From contig JAPLIF010000333.1 of NCBI GenBank assembly GCA_026389255.1, forward strand, positions 1 through 5,400: a stretch of DNA of 5,400 nucleotides, in the 5' to 3' direction. Positions 1 to 5,400 of the stretch are shown here, in pieces (position 1 is the first letter of the stretch; each line of letters begins with the position of its first letter). Both the position numbers and the translations under genes were made by a program. The notes below the pieces were generated by a model. It had not been told where the DNA came from and did not search any database. It saw only the letters and a program-made list of their open reading frames with translations. The stretch is from Cyanobacteriota bacterium (lineage in GTDB: Bacteria > Cyanobacteriota > Cyanobacteriia > PCC-6307 > Cyanobiaceae).

Positions 1-1869
1 GCGATCTATGCCACCGGCTGGTTCTCCGATGTGCGCATGCAGCCCATCGACACTTCCGTGGGGGTGAAACTGGTGATCAAGGTGGTGCCGAACCCGGTGC
101 TGCGCAAGGTGAGCCTGGATCCGCCGGATGTGAAGCTGCCCGCCACTTTGGTGAAGGACACCTTCGCTCCGGATTACGACCGGACCATCAATCTCAAGAC
201 CCTGCAGAACCGCCTGCAGGATTTACAGAAATGGTATGCCGATCAGGGCTACTCCCTCGCCCGGGTCACCGGGCCCACCCGGGTGAGTCCTGAGGGAGAA
301 ATCGTCTTGGCGGTGCGCCAAGGCTTGGTACAAGGCGTTGAGGTGCAGTTCCTCAATAAGGAGGGCTCCAGCACCAACGACAAGGGCGAACCGATTAAGG
401 GCAAAACCAAGTCCTGGGTCATCACTCGCGAAATATCCCTGAAATCCGGGCAGCTCTTCAACCGCAAACGCCTTGAGGAGGACCTCAAACGTCTCTACGG
501 AACGGGGCTGTTCAGCGACGTCAAGGTCACCCTTAAGCCCCTGCCCAATGATCCGGGCCGGGTCACGGTGCAGATCGGGGTGGTCGAACAGTCGACCGGT
601 TCCCTCTCCGGCGGTCTGGGTTATAGCCAGAGCCAGGGGGTATTTGGACAAGTCCAGATTCAGGATAGTAATTTCCAGGGTCGAGCTTGGGATCTTGCCA
701 CCAGCTTTACCTATGGTCAGTTTGGAGGCTTGGCCGATATCACCTTCACAGATCCCTGGATCAAAGGGGATCCCTTCCGTACCGCGTTTCGGGTCAAGGC
801 TTTTGTCAGTCGTGATGTCCCTCAGATTTTTCAAAGCCGCGATAATGGCAATATCTATACCGCCACTGACTTTTACGAAGCTCCAGGCACTTCGGTCGCT
901 TATAATATTAATTCCAACAATAACCCCCTGGGTAAAACAATTGACACGGTGCAATCCGCCGAATCCAAGGATTCGGGAAGTAGTTGGTTTGATTACGATG
1001 GTAATTCCGTCGTCATTCAGCGTGTCGGCGGTAATCTTCAGTTCGTACGGCCCCTCAATGGCGGCGATCCCTTCAAACGGGCACCCTGGAGTGTGGTGGT
1101 GGGCCTAAGCGCCCAGCAGGTGACTCCCATGAACTATTCGGGCTCGATCCAGCCCTATGGTGTTGTTGCTAATAACTTCAACAATAACGGCGGCCAAGTG
1201 CCGATTAATTCGGTGATCTGTGTCAGTTACAACTGCGCCGATCACAATCAGTTAGTGGGTGTGCGCTTGGCGACGACCATGAATACTCTTAATGATCCCC
1301 GCAATCCCACCCAGGGCAACTTTTTTAGTTTCGGCACCGAACAATTCATCTCCGTTGGCCCAGACTCTCCTAGTTTCAATAGACTTCGGGCCAGCTTCAC
1401 CCACTACATTCCGGTGAAATGGCTCAAGTTCTACAAAGGATGCCGCGCCAAGCCCGGTGAAACGGAAGATTGCAAGCAGGCCCTCGCTTTCCAAGCCACC
1501 GCTGGCACCAACATCGGCTCCTTGCCCCCCTATGAGGCTTTTTGCATGGGTGGTGGTAATTCTGTGCGGGGTTACTACGATTGTGATCTTGGCGTCGGTC
1601 GTAGCTTCGGTGAAGCCACGATTGAATATCGCTTCCCCCTCCTGAAGATAGTCAGTGGTGAGTTGTTCGTCGATGGCGGCAGTGCCTTCGGCAGCCAAGA
1701 CAATGTGCCCGGTCAACCGGGTCCCTTGCTTGGTAAGCCAGGCCAAGGCTTCTCGGTGGGGACCGGCGTGATCATCACCACGCCCGTGGGGCCCCTGCGC
1801 CTGGAGGTGGCCAGCCAGGATTTCACCGGTCTCTGGCGCTTCAATCTCGGCGTGGGTTGGAAATTCTAG
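1..1869 (+). CDS. bamA: BamA/Omp85 family outer-membrane protein assembly factor, 5' end outside window
   Basis: The reading frame is open from base 1, so the gene begins upstream and no true start is visible; 622 residues are seen (numbering below is for this fragment). Residues 1-29 are the end of a POTRA domain, with 'YATGWFSDV'. A second POTRA spans about 32-107 and a third about 109-197, with the matching 'YGTGLFSDV' element. The barrel runs from about 200 to the end. It carries the L6 signature VRGY at 522-525, used by Omp85 proteins to hold the loop inside the barrel, and ends in a beta-signal-like strand finishing on Phe ('LGVGWKF'). Family knowledge: the protein sits in the outer membrane, with POTRA domains in the periplasm binding unfolded barrel proteins, and is related to chloroplast Toc75. 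Cyanobacterial members usually have three POTRA domains, so the missing part should be a signal peptide, a linker and most of POTRA1. Oddities: all six cysteines lie at 407-528, and barrel residues about 276-335 and 374-416 are long polar, Asn/Ser-rich segments in lower-GC DNA. The lpx genes follow directly. Family call is firm; the exact subfamily name is less so. Confidence 0.95.
   Translation, partial: AIYATGWFSDVRMQPIDTSVGVKLVIKVVPNPVLRKVSLDPPDVKLPATLVKDTFAPDYDRTINLKTLQNRLQDLQKWYADQGYSLARVTGPTRVSPEGEIVLAVRQGLVQGVEVQFLNKEGSSTNDKGEPIKGKTKSWVITREISLKSGQLFNRKRLEEDLKRLYGTGLFSDVKVTLKPLPNDPGRVTVQIGVVEQSTGSLSGGLGYSQSQGVFGQVQIQDSNFQGRAWDLATSFTYGQFGGLADITFTDPWIKGDPFRTAFRVKAFVSRDVPQIFQSRDNGNIYTATDFYEAPGTSVAYNINSNNNPLGKTIDTVQSAESKDSGSSWFDYDGNSVVIQRVGGNLQFVRPLNGGDPFKRAPWSVVVGLSAQQVTPMNYSGSIQPYGVVANNFNNNGGQVPINSVICVSYNCADHNQLVGVRLATTMNTLNDPRNPTQGNFFSFGTEQFISVGPDSPSFNRLRASFTHYIPVKWLKFYKGCRAKPGETEDCKQALAFQATAGTNIGSLPPYEAFCMGGGNSVRGYYDCDLGVGRSFGEATIEYRFPLLKIVSGELFVDGGSAFGSQDNVPGQPGPLLGKPGQGFSVGTGVIITTPVGPLRLEVASQDFTGLWRFNLGVGWKF
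256..287 (+). repeat. Strong GC-rich inverted repeat (hairpin) inside bamA
   Basis: Left arm 256-266 (CTCGCCCGGGT) pairs with right arm 277-287 (ACCCGGGTGAG) over 11 positions. The only imperfect pair would be a G-U in RNA. The loop is 10 bases and itself contains GGGCCC, and the right arm contains the perfect palindrome CACCCGGGTG (276-285). It lies in codons for the POTRA2 segment reading 'ARVTGPTRVS'. It is within a gene, has no T-run and so is not a normal terminator; a role is not shown and it may simply follow from GC-rich codons. Confidence 0.6.
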
Positions 1870-1871
1870 TG
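1867..1871 (+). other. bamA stop / lpxC start overlap (TAGTG)
   Basis: The bamA stop TAG (1867-1869) shares its final G with a GTG codon (1869-1871) in the lpxC frame. A TTG at 1857 is the only other nearby in-frame start and would add four residues and a 13-base overlap. GTG is preferred because stop-start overlaps of 1-4 bases recur at the other junctions here. No convincing Shine-Dalgarno sequence precedes it (only a weak GGGTTGGAA stretch), so translational coupling to bamA is inferred. Confidence 0.6.
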
Positions 1872-2813
1872 ACGAACTGGCCCACCGACTACAACCACGC
1901 CTGGACCCTCGCCGGTGCCATCGAACGCACCGGCGTCGGTTTGCATAGTGGACAAACCAGTCGCGTGCGGCTGCAGCCGAGCGAACGACCCGGATACTGG
2001 CTGGGGTGGTTGGACGACCCTGGCTTGCCCCTGCACAGGCTTGGGCCCGAGTGTGTCTCCGACACCAGGCTGTGCACGGCCCTGCTCCTGGGTCAGCGTC
2101 GCCTGGCCACCGTGGAGCACCTGTTGGCGGCCTTGGCCGGTTGTGGTGTCAGCCAGGCAGAGCTGTGGGTGGAGGGGGAAGAGGTCCCCCTTTTGGACGG
2201 ATCCGCCCTGCCCTGGGTGGAGGCCATCGGCGAGTCAGGGCTGCGCCACTGCGGCGTTCGCCAGGTTCCCGATCTGCCGGTGGATCCTTTGTTGCTTCAC
2301 CAGGGTTCTGCTTTTGTCCTGGCCCAACCCGCCGAGACCCTGCGGGTGTCCGCCGCCGTGGACTACCCCCAGCCGGCCATCGGGCGCCAGTTCTTCAGCC
2401 TCGAACTCACCCCCAGCCTCTTTGTCGAAGCCATCGCCCCAGCCCGCACCTTCGGCTTTCGTGAGCAGGTCGATCAGTTGTTGGCCGCGGGCCTGATCCA
2501 GGGCGGTGCCCTGGACAATGCCCTGGTCTGTGATGGGGACCGTTGGCTCAATCCACCCTTGCGTTTTGCCGACGAACCGGTACGCCATAAGCTGCTGGAT
2601 CTGCTGGGGGATCTGGCCCTGGTCGGTTTACCCCAGGCCCATGTGTTCGCCTACCGCGGATCCCATGGGTTGCATACGGCCTTGGCCGCCGCCATCGCCA
2701 CCTTTCAGGTCGCTGGCTTCCCCCCTGCTGGGATGGCTTCCGCCCCTCTGCCCCGTACCCTTTCTCCTACAAGCGTTACGACCGGCCTCCTCCCTTCGCC
2801 CGCCCGCCCTTGA
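1869..2813 (+). CDS. lpxC: UDP-3-O-acyl-N-acetylglucosamine deacetylase LpxC
   Basis: LpxC is the cytoplasmic zinc enzyme that removes the acetyl group from UDP-3-O-(3-hydroxyacyl)-GlcNAc, the first irreversible step of lipid A synthesis. From the GTG start it has 314 residues. The zinc ligands and catalytic residues of the E. coli enzyme are all present by motif: E83-H84 in '[11 protein letters not shown]' (E. coli E78, H79), H240 and D244 in '[11 protein letters not shown]' (E. coli H238, D242), K241, D248, and H266 in 'GSHGLH' (E. coli H265). T194 in 'ARTFGF' matches the substrate-contacting T191. The N-terminal 'TGVGLHSG' and 'LLDGSALPW' are also family-typical. The core ends near residue 280; a 34-residue Pro/Ser/Thr-rich tail (281-314) follows that resembles no part of E. 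coli LpxC and lacks its C-terminal FtsH degron. The gene overlaps bamA by one base and fabZ by four. Function is secure; the start rests on position and overlap. Confidence 0.96.
   Translation: MTNWPTDYNHAWTLAGAIERTGVGLHSGQTSRVRLQPSERPGYWLGWLDDPGLPLHRLGPECVSDTRLCTALLLGQRRLATVEHLLAALAGCGVSQAELWVEGEEVPLLDGSALPWVEAIGESGLRHCGVRQVPDLPVDPLLLHQGSAFVLAQPAETLRVSAAVDYPQPAIGRQFFSLELTPSLFVEAIAPARTFGFREQVDQLLAAGLIQGGALDNALVCDGDRWLNPPLRFADEPVRHKLLDLLGDLALVGLPQAHVFAYRGSHGLHTALAAAIATFQVAGFPPAGMASAPLPRTLSPTSVTTGLLPSPARP
2810..2813 (+). other. lpxC stop / fabZ start overlap (TTGA)
   Basis: The TGA of lpxC (2811-2813) lies inside TTGA, whose TTG (2810-2812) opens the fabZ frame. This 4-base geometry is the TTG version of the common ATGA coupling. 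It supports TTG 2810 as the fabZ start, but no Shine-Dalgarno sequence is evident, and in-frame TTG 2888, GTG 2933 and GTG 2972 are alternatives. Confidence 0.5.
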
Positions 2814-3403
2814 GCACCACCTCCGCCCTATCGCCGGCCTCCTCTGCTGCGACCGCCGCTCACCAGCCTTCTGGCAGTGGCGCAGAATTGAGTAGCCCCA
2901 GCGGTGCCGATGTCACCACTGTTGCGGCCCCGGTGCGCCCAGCGGCACAGCCCACCCCGGGTCGGGAACCGGTGGTTCTCACCAGCGAACAGATCCTGGG
3001 GCTGTTGCCGCACCGCTACCCCTTCGCCTTGGTGGATCGGGTGATTGAGCATGTGCCCGGCAAGCGGGCCGTGGCCCTCAAGAACGTGACCATCAACGAA
3101 CCCCAGTTCCAGGGCCATTTCCCTGGTCGGCCCCTGATGCCCGGCGTGTTGATTGTGGAGGCCATGGCCCAGGTGGGTGGACTCATCGTCACCCAGATGC
3201 CCGATATTCCCAAAGGTTTGTTTGTGTTCGCCGGCATCGACGGGGTGCGTTTCCGCAAACCCGTGGTGCCTGGTGACCAGCTGCGCATCACCTGTGATCT
3301 GCTCAGTTTCAAGCGCAAGCGCTTCGGCAAGGTGCATGCCCAGGCCTCGGTCGAAGGCGAACTGGTCTGCTCCGGGGACCTGTTGTTTTCCTTGGTGGAC
3401 TGA
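2810..3403 (+). CDS. fabZ: 3-hydroxyacyl-ACP dehydratase FabZ with N-terminal low-complexity extension
   Basis: FabZ dehydrates (R)-3-hydroxyacyl-ACP to trans-2-enoyl-ACP in fatty acid elongation in the cytoplasm, competing with LpxA for the same substrate. From TTG 2810 the product has 197 residues. The hot-dog core starts near residue 56 ('[17 protein letters not shown]'). It contains the catalytic pair H103 in '[13 protein letters not shown]' and E117 in 'VEAMAQ', spaced 14 apart as in E. coli (H54, E68), and the family-typical '[17 protein letters not shown]' at about 140-158. E. coli FabZ has 151 residues, so residues 1-54, rich in Ala, Ser, Pro and Thr, are extra. Either translation begins at the lpxC-overlapping TTG and the protein carries a disordered leader, or it begins at TTG 2888, GTG 2933 or GTG 2972; the last gives 143 residues, close to the usual length. 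No start has a good ribosome-binding site. The function is secure and the N-terminus is not. lpxA follows after four bases. Confidence 0.93.
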   Translation: MSTTSALSPASSAATAAHQPSGSGAELSSPSGADVTTVAAPVRPAAQPTPGREPVVLTSEQILGLLPHRYPFALVDRVIEHVPGKRAVALKNVTINEPQFQGHFPGRPLMPGVLIVEAMAQVGGLIVTQMPDIPKGLFVFAGIDGVRFRKPVVPGDQLRITCDLLSFKRKRFGKVHAQASVEGELVCSGDLLFSLVD

Positions 3404-3410
3404 GCTGATG
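3401..3410 (+). other. fabZ stop / lpxA start junction, 4-base gap
   Basis: TGA (3401-3403) is followed by GCTG and then ATG (3408-3410). These four bases are the only non-coding DNA in the window. GGTGG at 3394-3398, inside the end of fabZ, is the nearest purine-rich element and could be a weak ribosome-binding site. Re-initiation after fabZ is the likelier mode. Confidence 0.55.
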
Positions 3411-4229
3411 TCCAGCACTGCCATGGCCCCTTTGGTGCATCCGACCGCCGTGGTGGATGCCAAGGCTCGCCTGGGGGAGCGCGTGTCGATTGGGCCCTAT
3501 GCCGTGATCGGAGCGGAGGTGGAGATTGGCGACGATTCCCAGATCGGTCCCCACGTGGTCATCGATGGTCGCGTTCGGCTGGGTAAGCAGAACCGGGTGT
3601 TTCCGGGCGCCTGCATTGGCATGGAGCCCCAGGACCTCAAGTATGGCGGTGCCCCGACCGAAGTGGTGATTGGTGACGGCAACACCTTTCGCGAATGCGT
3701 CACGATCAATCGCGCCACCCACGAGGGCGAAAGCACTGTGGTGGGCAATGGCAATTTATTGATGGCCTATAGCCATCTAGGCCACAATTGTTGCCTTGGT
3801 GATCGGATTGTAATTGCCAATGGGGTGGCGGTGGCAGGCCATGTGGTGATCGGCGATCGTGCTGTAATTGGGGGTGTTCTGGGTATCCATCAGTTTGTCC
3901 ACATCGGCAGTCTGGCGATGGTTGGAGGCATGAGCCGCATCGACCGCGATGTACCTCCCTTCATGATGGTTGAGGGCCACCCGGGCCGGGTGCGGGGGCT
4001 GAATAAGGTCGGGTTGCGGCGCAGTGGCATGGCTGACCGCGGTGGCGGCGCCCAGTTACGTCAACTGCAGGACATCTGGACCCTCATCTATCGCAGTGAT
4101 CTCTTGCTGGCGGAGGCCCTGCAGCAGGCCCGGGAGCAATCCCTGCTGCCCCTAGCCGAAGAATTGTGCCGTTTTTTGGAGGCTTCGACTGGGCCGGGAC
4201 GCCGTGGTCCGTTGCCGGCCCAGCGCTGA
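3408..4229 (+). CDS. lpxA: Acyl-[ACP]-UDP-N-acetylglucosamine O-acyltransferase LpxA
   Basis: LpxA transfers a 3-hydroxyacyl chain from ACP to the 3-OH of UDP-GlcNAc, the first and reversible step of lipid A synthesis. The 273-residue product has the left-handed beta-helix of hexapeptide repeats over about residues 10-185, followed by a helical C-terminal domain. Residues matched by motif to E. coli LpxA are catalytic H126 in 'SHLGHNC' (H125), D76 and K78 in 'QDLKYGG' (D74, K76), H145 in 'AGHVVIG' (H144), H161 in 'IHQF' (H160), H191 after 'VEG' (H191) and N199 in 'GLNKVGL' (N198). G174 in 'MVGGMS' sits at the acyl-chain ruler position (E. coli G173). The frame is open further upstream, but ATG 3408 is chosen because it directly follows fabZ and puts the first repeat ('VHPTAVV') where E. 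coli has it. The last dozen residues ('[13 protein letters not shown]') are a basic, Gly/Pro-rich tail without evident counterpart in E. coli. The stop shares one base with lpxB. Confidence 0.96.
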   Translation: MSSTAMAPLVHPTAVVDAKARLGERVSIGPYAVIGAEVEIGDDSQIGPHVVIDGRVRLGKQNRVFPGACIGMEPQDLKYGGAPTEVVIGDGNTFRECVTINRATHEGESTVVGNGNLLMAYSHLGHNCCLGDRIVIANGVAVAGHVVIGDRAVIGGVLGIHQFVHIGSLAMVGGMSRIDRDVPPFMMVEGHPGRVRGLNKVGLRRSGMADRGGGAQLRQLQDIWTLIYRSDLLLAEALQQAREQSLLPLAEELCRFLEASTGPGRRGPLPAQR

Positions 4230-4231
4230 TG
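4227..4231 (+). other. lpxA stop / lpxB start overlap (TGATG)
   Basis: TGA of lpxA (4227-4229) shares its A with the ATG of lpxB (4229-4231). No Shine-Dalgarno sequence is visible in the preceding GC-rich lpxA codons, so translational coupling is inferred. This ATG puts the conserved 'GEVSGD' at residues 9-14, near the N-terminus as expected for the family. Confidence 0.7.
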
Positions 4232-5400
4232 GTGCGCCTGCTTGTGAGCACCGGCGAGGTATCCGGTGATCTGCAGGGATCGCTGCTGATCAAAGCGCTG
4301 CACCAGGAGGCCCGCCTTCGCCAGATTCCCCTCGAAGTGGTGGCCCTGGGGGGGCGCCGCATGCAGGCGGCCGGCGCCGAGCTGATTGCCGATACAGCCA
4401 CCATGGGCGCCATCGGTCTCTGGGAGGTGCTGCCCTTTGTGCTGCCCACCTTGAAGTTGCAGCGGACCCTGCGCCGCTGGCTCGTCGAGACCCCCCCGGA
4501 TGGAGTGGTGCTGATCGACTACATGGGCTCCAATGTCAGCCTGGGCCGTCAGGTGAAACGGCGCCATCCCCATAGTCCGATCTCTTATTACATCGCCCCC
4601 CAGGAATGGGCCTTCCGCTTGGGTGAGCGCGGTACCACCCAATTGATTGGTTTTACGGACCAAATCCTGGCCATCTTTCCGGAAGAGGCCCGCTTCTATG
4701 GCGCCCGTGGAGCCCCGGTCATCTGGGTTGGCCATCCCCTCATTGACACCCTGGGGGAGCGGCCCTCGCGCCAGGAGGCTCGCCAGCTGCTGGGCTTGGG
4801 CCCCGATGTGCCGGTGTTATTGCTGCTGCCGGCCTCCCGCCGCCAGGAGCTGCGTTACCTGCTACCCCCCATGGCCCAAGGCCTCGCCCTGTTGCAGGCG
4901 GCCCATCCCGATCTGGAGGTGCTGCTGCCAGCCGGCCAGCGGGGCTTTGAAAAGCCGATCGAGGCCGTCATGGCCGAGGCGGGGGTTCGCTGCCGCATCA
5001 TTGCCAGCGATGAGGCCGATCGGCTCAAGCCCCAGCTCTGTGCGGCGGCCGATGTGGCCCTGACCAAATCCGGTACCGCCAATCTTGAGCTGGCCCTGCG
5101 GGCCGTGCCCCAGGTGACCGGTTACAGGGTCAGTCGGCCCACGGCCTTTGTGGCCCGCCACCTGTTGCATTTCAATGTTCCCCATATTTCGCCCGTCAAT
5201 CTGGTGCTCAATGAACGGCTCGTGCCCGAACTTCTCCAGGATGGCTTAACCCCAGAAGCCATCGCCCAGGCCGTAGCGCCTCTGCTGGTTCCAGGCAATG
5301 CTGAGAGTCAGAAGCAGCTCGACGGCTATCACCGGCTGAGGGAATGCCTCGGCGAACCGGGTGTCACCCAGCGGGCGGCATCCGCCATTCTGGATCAGGT
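4229..5400 (+). CDS. lpxB: Lipid-A-disaccharide synthase LpxB, 3' end outside window
   Basis: LpxB (glycosyltransferase family 19) joins UDP-2,3-diacyl-glucosamine to 2,3-diacyl-glucosamine-1-phosphate, giving the beta-1,6 disaccharide of lipid A, at the inner face of the inner membrane. I translated this frame by hand: 390 uninterrupted codons from ATG 4229 to the window edge. E. coli LpxB has 382 residues, so only a short C-terminal piece should be missing. Family motifs in order: 'GEVSGD' (9-14), '[10 protein letters not shown]' (59-68), 'LIDYMGSN' (95-102, D97 matching the conserved Asp of E. coli 'GIDAPDFN'), '[11 protein letters not shown]' (120-130), 'VGHPLIDTL' (167-175), '[10 protein letters not shown]' (199-208), 'KSGTANLE' (280-287), '[10 protein letters not shown]' (296-305) and 'SPVNLVL' (321-327). 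The 280-327 region is the nucleotide-sugar-binding C-terminal lobe. The motifs differ from E. coli in ways that, from memory, are usual in cyanobacteria. It is the last visible gene of the run and is probably translated by coupling to lpxA. Confidence 0.95.
   Translation, partial: MVRLLVSTGEVSGDLQGSLLIKALHQEARLRQIPLEVVALGGRRMQAAGAELIADTATMGAIGLWEVLPFVLPTLKLQRTLRRWLVETPPDGVVLIDYMGSNVSLGRQVKRRHPHSPISYYIAPQEWAFRLGERGTTQLIGFTDQILAIFPEEARFYGARGAPVIWVGHPLIDTLGERPSRQEARQLLGLGPDVPVLLLLPASRRQELRYLLPPMAQGLALLQAAHPDLEVLLPAGQRGFEKPIEAVMAEAGVRCRIIASDEADRLKPQLCAAADVALTKSGTANLELALRAVPQVTGYRVSRPTAFVARHLLHFNVPHISPVNLVLNERLVPELLQDGLTPEAIAQAVAPLLVPGNAESQKQLDGYHRLRECLGEPGVTQRAASAILDQ

Noticed and set aside
901..946. 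Promoter-like hexamers in bamA: TATAAT at 901-906 and TTGACA at 941-946.
   Set aside because: They are in the wrong order for a promoter. TATAAT has only AAGCTC at the -35 distance and TTGACA has only TCCAAG at the -10 distance. The region is AT-richer, so chance matches are expected.
223..954. Long open frame on the - strand opposite bamA (243 codons).
   Set aside because: It lies fully antisense to conserved POTRA and barrel sequence, its product shows no recognisable motif, and long antisense frames are common opposite GC-rich genes.
961..974. Short inverted repeat GAATCC-AA-GGATTC in bamA.
   Set aside because: The arms are only 6 bases with a 2-base loop, inside codons and without a T-run, so it is neither a terminator nor a clear regulatory site.
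1915..2496. Open frame on the + strand within lpxC in another frame.
   Set aside because: The product is rich in Trp, Pro, Cys and Ser, as expected from a shifted frame of a GC-rich gene, while the LpxC frame keeps all catalytic motifs.
3153..3407. Upstream extension of the lpxA frame to an ATG inside fabZ.
   Set aside because: The extra residues overlap conserved FabZ codons, resemble nothing in LpxA, and the first LpxA repeat sits correctly when starting at 3408.
2828..3463. Open frame on the - strand opposite fabZ (211 codons).
   Set aside because: It covers the conserved FabZ core in antisense and shows no motif of its own.
3851..3860. Near match to the cyanobacterial HIP1 palindrome (GCGATCGT against GCGATCGC).
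   Set aside because: It is one base off, and no perfect copy was seen in 5.4 kb, so it is not counted as HIP1.
3978..3992. Inverted repeat CACCCGG-G-CCGGGTG in lpxA.
   Set aside because: Seven-base arms with a one-base centre cannot form a proper hairpin loop, and the bases encode a conserved LpxA stretch.
4088..4735. Long open frame on the - strand opposite lpxA/lpxB (215 codons).
   Set aside because: It is antisense to clearly conserved lpxA and lpxB codons, and its Gln/His/Gly-rich product looks like a mirror frame, not a protein.

Overview
This window is an almost fully coding stretch of five genes, all on the + strand. They build the outer membrane of a Gram-negative bacterium: the 3' part of a BamA/Omp85 outer-membrane assembly protein, then lpxC, fabZ, lpxA and nearly all of lpxB. 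The composition is fairly GC-rich. The order Omp85-lpxC-fabZ-lpxA-lpxB is, from memory, the cyanobacterial arrangement (the Anabaena PCC 7120 Omp85 gene is followed by the same lpx set). The protein sequences, such as the LpxB segments around 'IDYMG', 'APQEW' and 'LLPASR', look like the Synechococcus/Cyanobium (picocyanobacterial) branch. I found no perfect copy of the HIP1 palindrome GCGATCGC, which also fits that branch. The taxonomic call is inference from sequence resemblance; no search was run.

Layout. 1-1869: bamA, cut at its 5' end; the visible part starts at the end of one POTRA domain, has two further POTRA domains, and ends with the 16-stranded-type barrel. 1869-2813: lpxC, starting on a GTG that shares one base with the bamA stop. 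2810-3403: fabZ, starting on a TTG inside the lpxC stop (TTGA). 3408-4229: lpxA, after the only gap in the window (4 bases). 4229-5400: lpxB, starting on an ATG that shares one base with the lpxA stop and running off the window just before its expected end. No promoter, terminator, RNA gene, mobile element or CRISPR was seen, and no room exists for one outside coding sequence. The packing points to one transcription unit with translational coupling.

How the genes work together. FabZ and LpxA both use (R)-3-hydroxyacyl-ACP. FabZ sends it to chain elongation for phospholipids and LpxA puts it on UDP-GlcNAc. LpxC then commits the sugar to lipid A by deacetylation, and LpxB later condenses two acylated glucosamines into the disaccharide. 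lpxD, needed between LpxC and LpxB, is not in this window. BamA inserts beta-barrel proteins into the membrane whose outer leaflet these enzymes supply.

I see no new biological system here. The points most worth a second look are an expanded Pro/Ala/Ser-rich coding junction between lpxC and fabZ, three cysteine pairs confined to the BamA barrel, a low-GC Asn/Ser-rich loop region in the barrel, and a strong hairpin in the bamA coding sequence.
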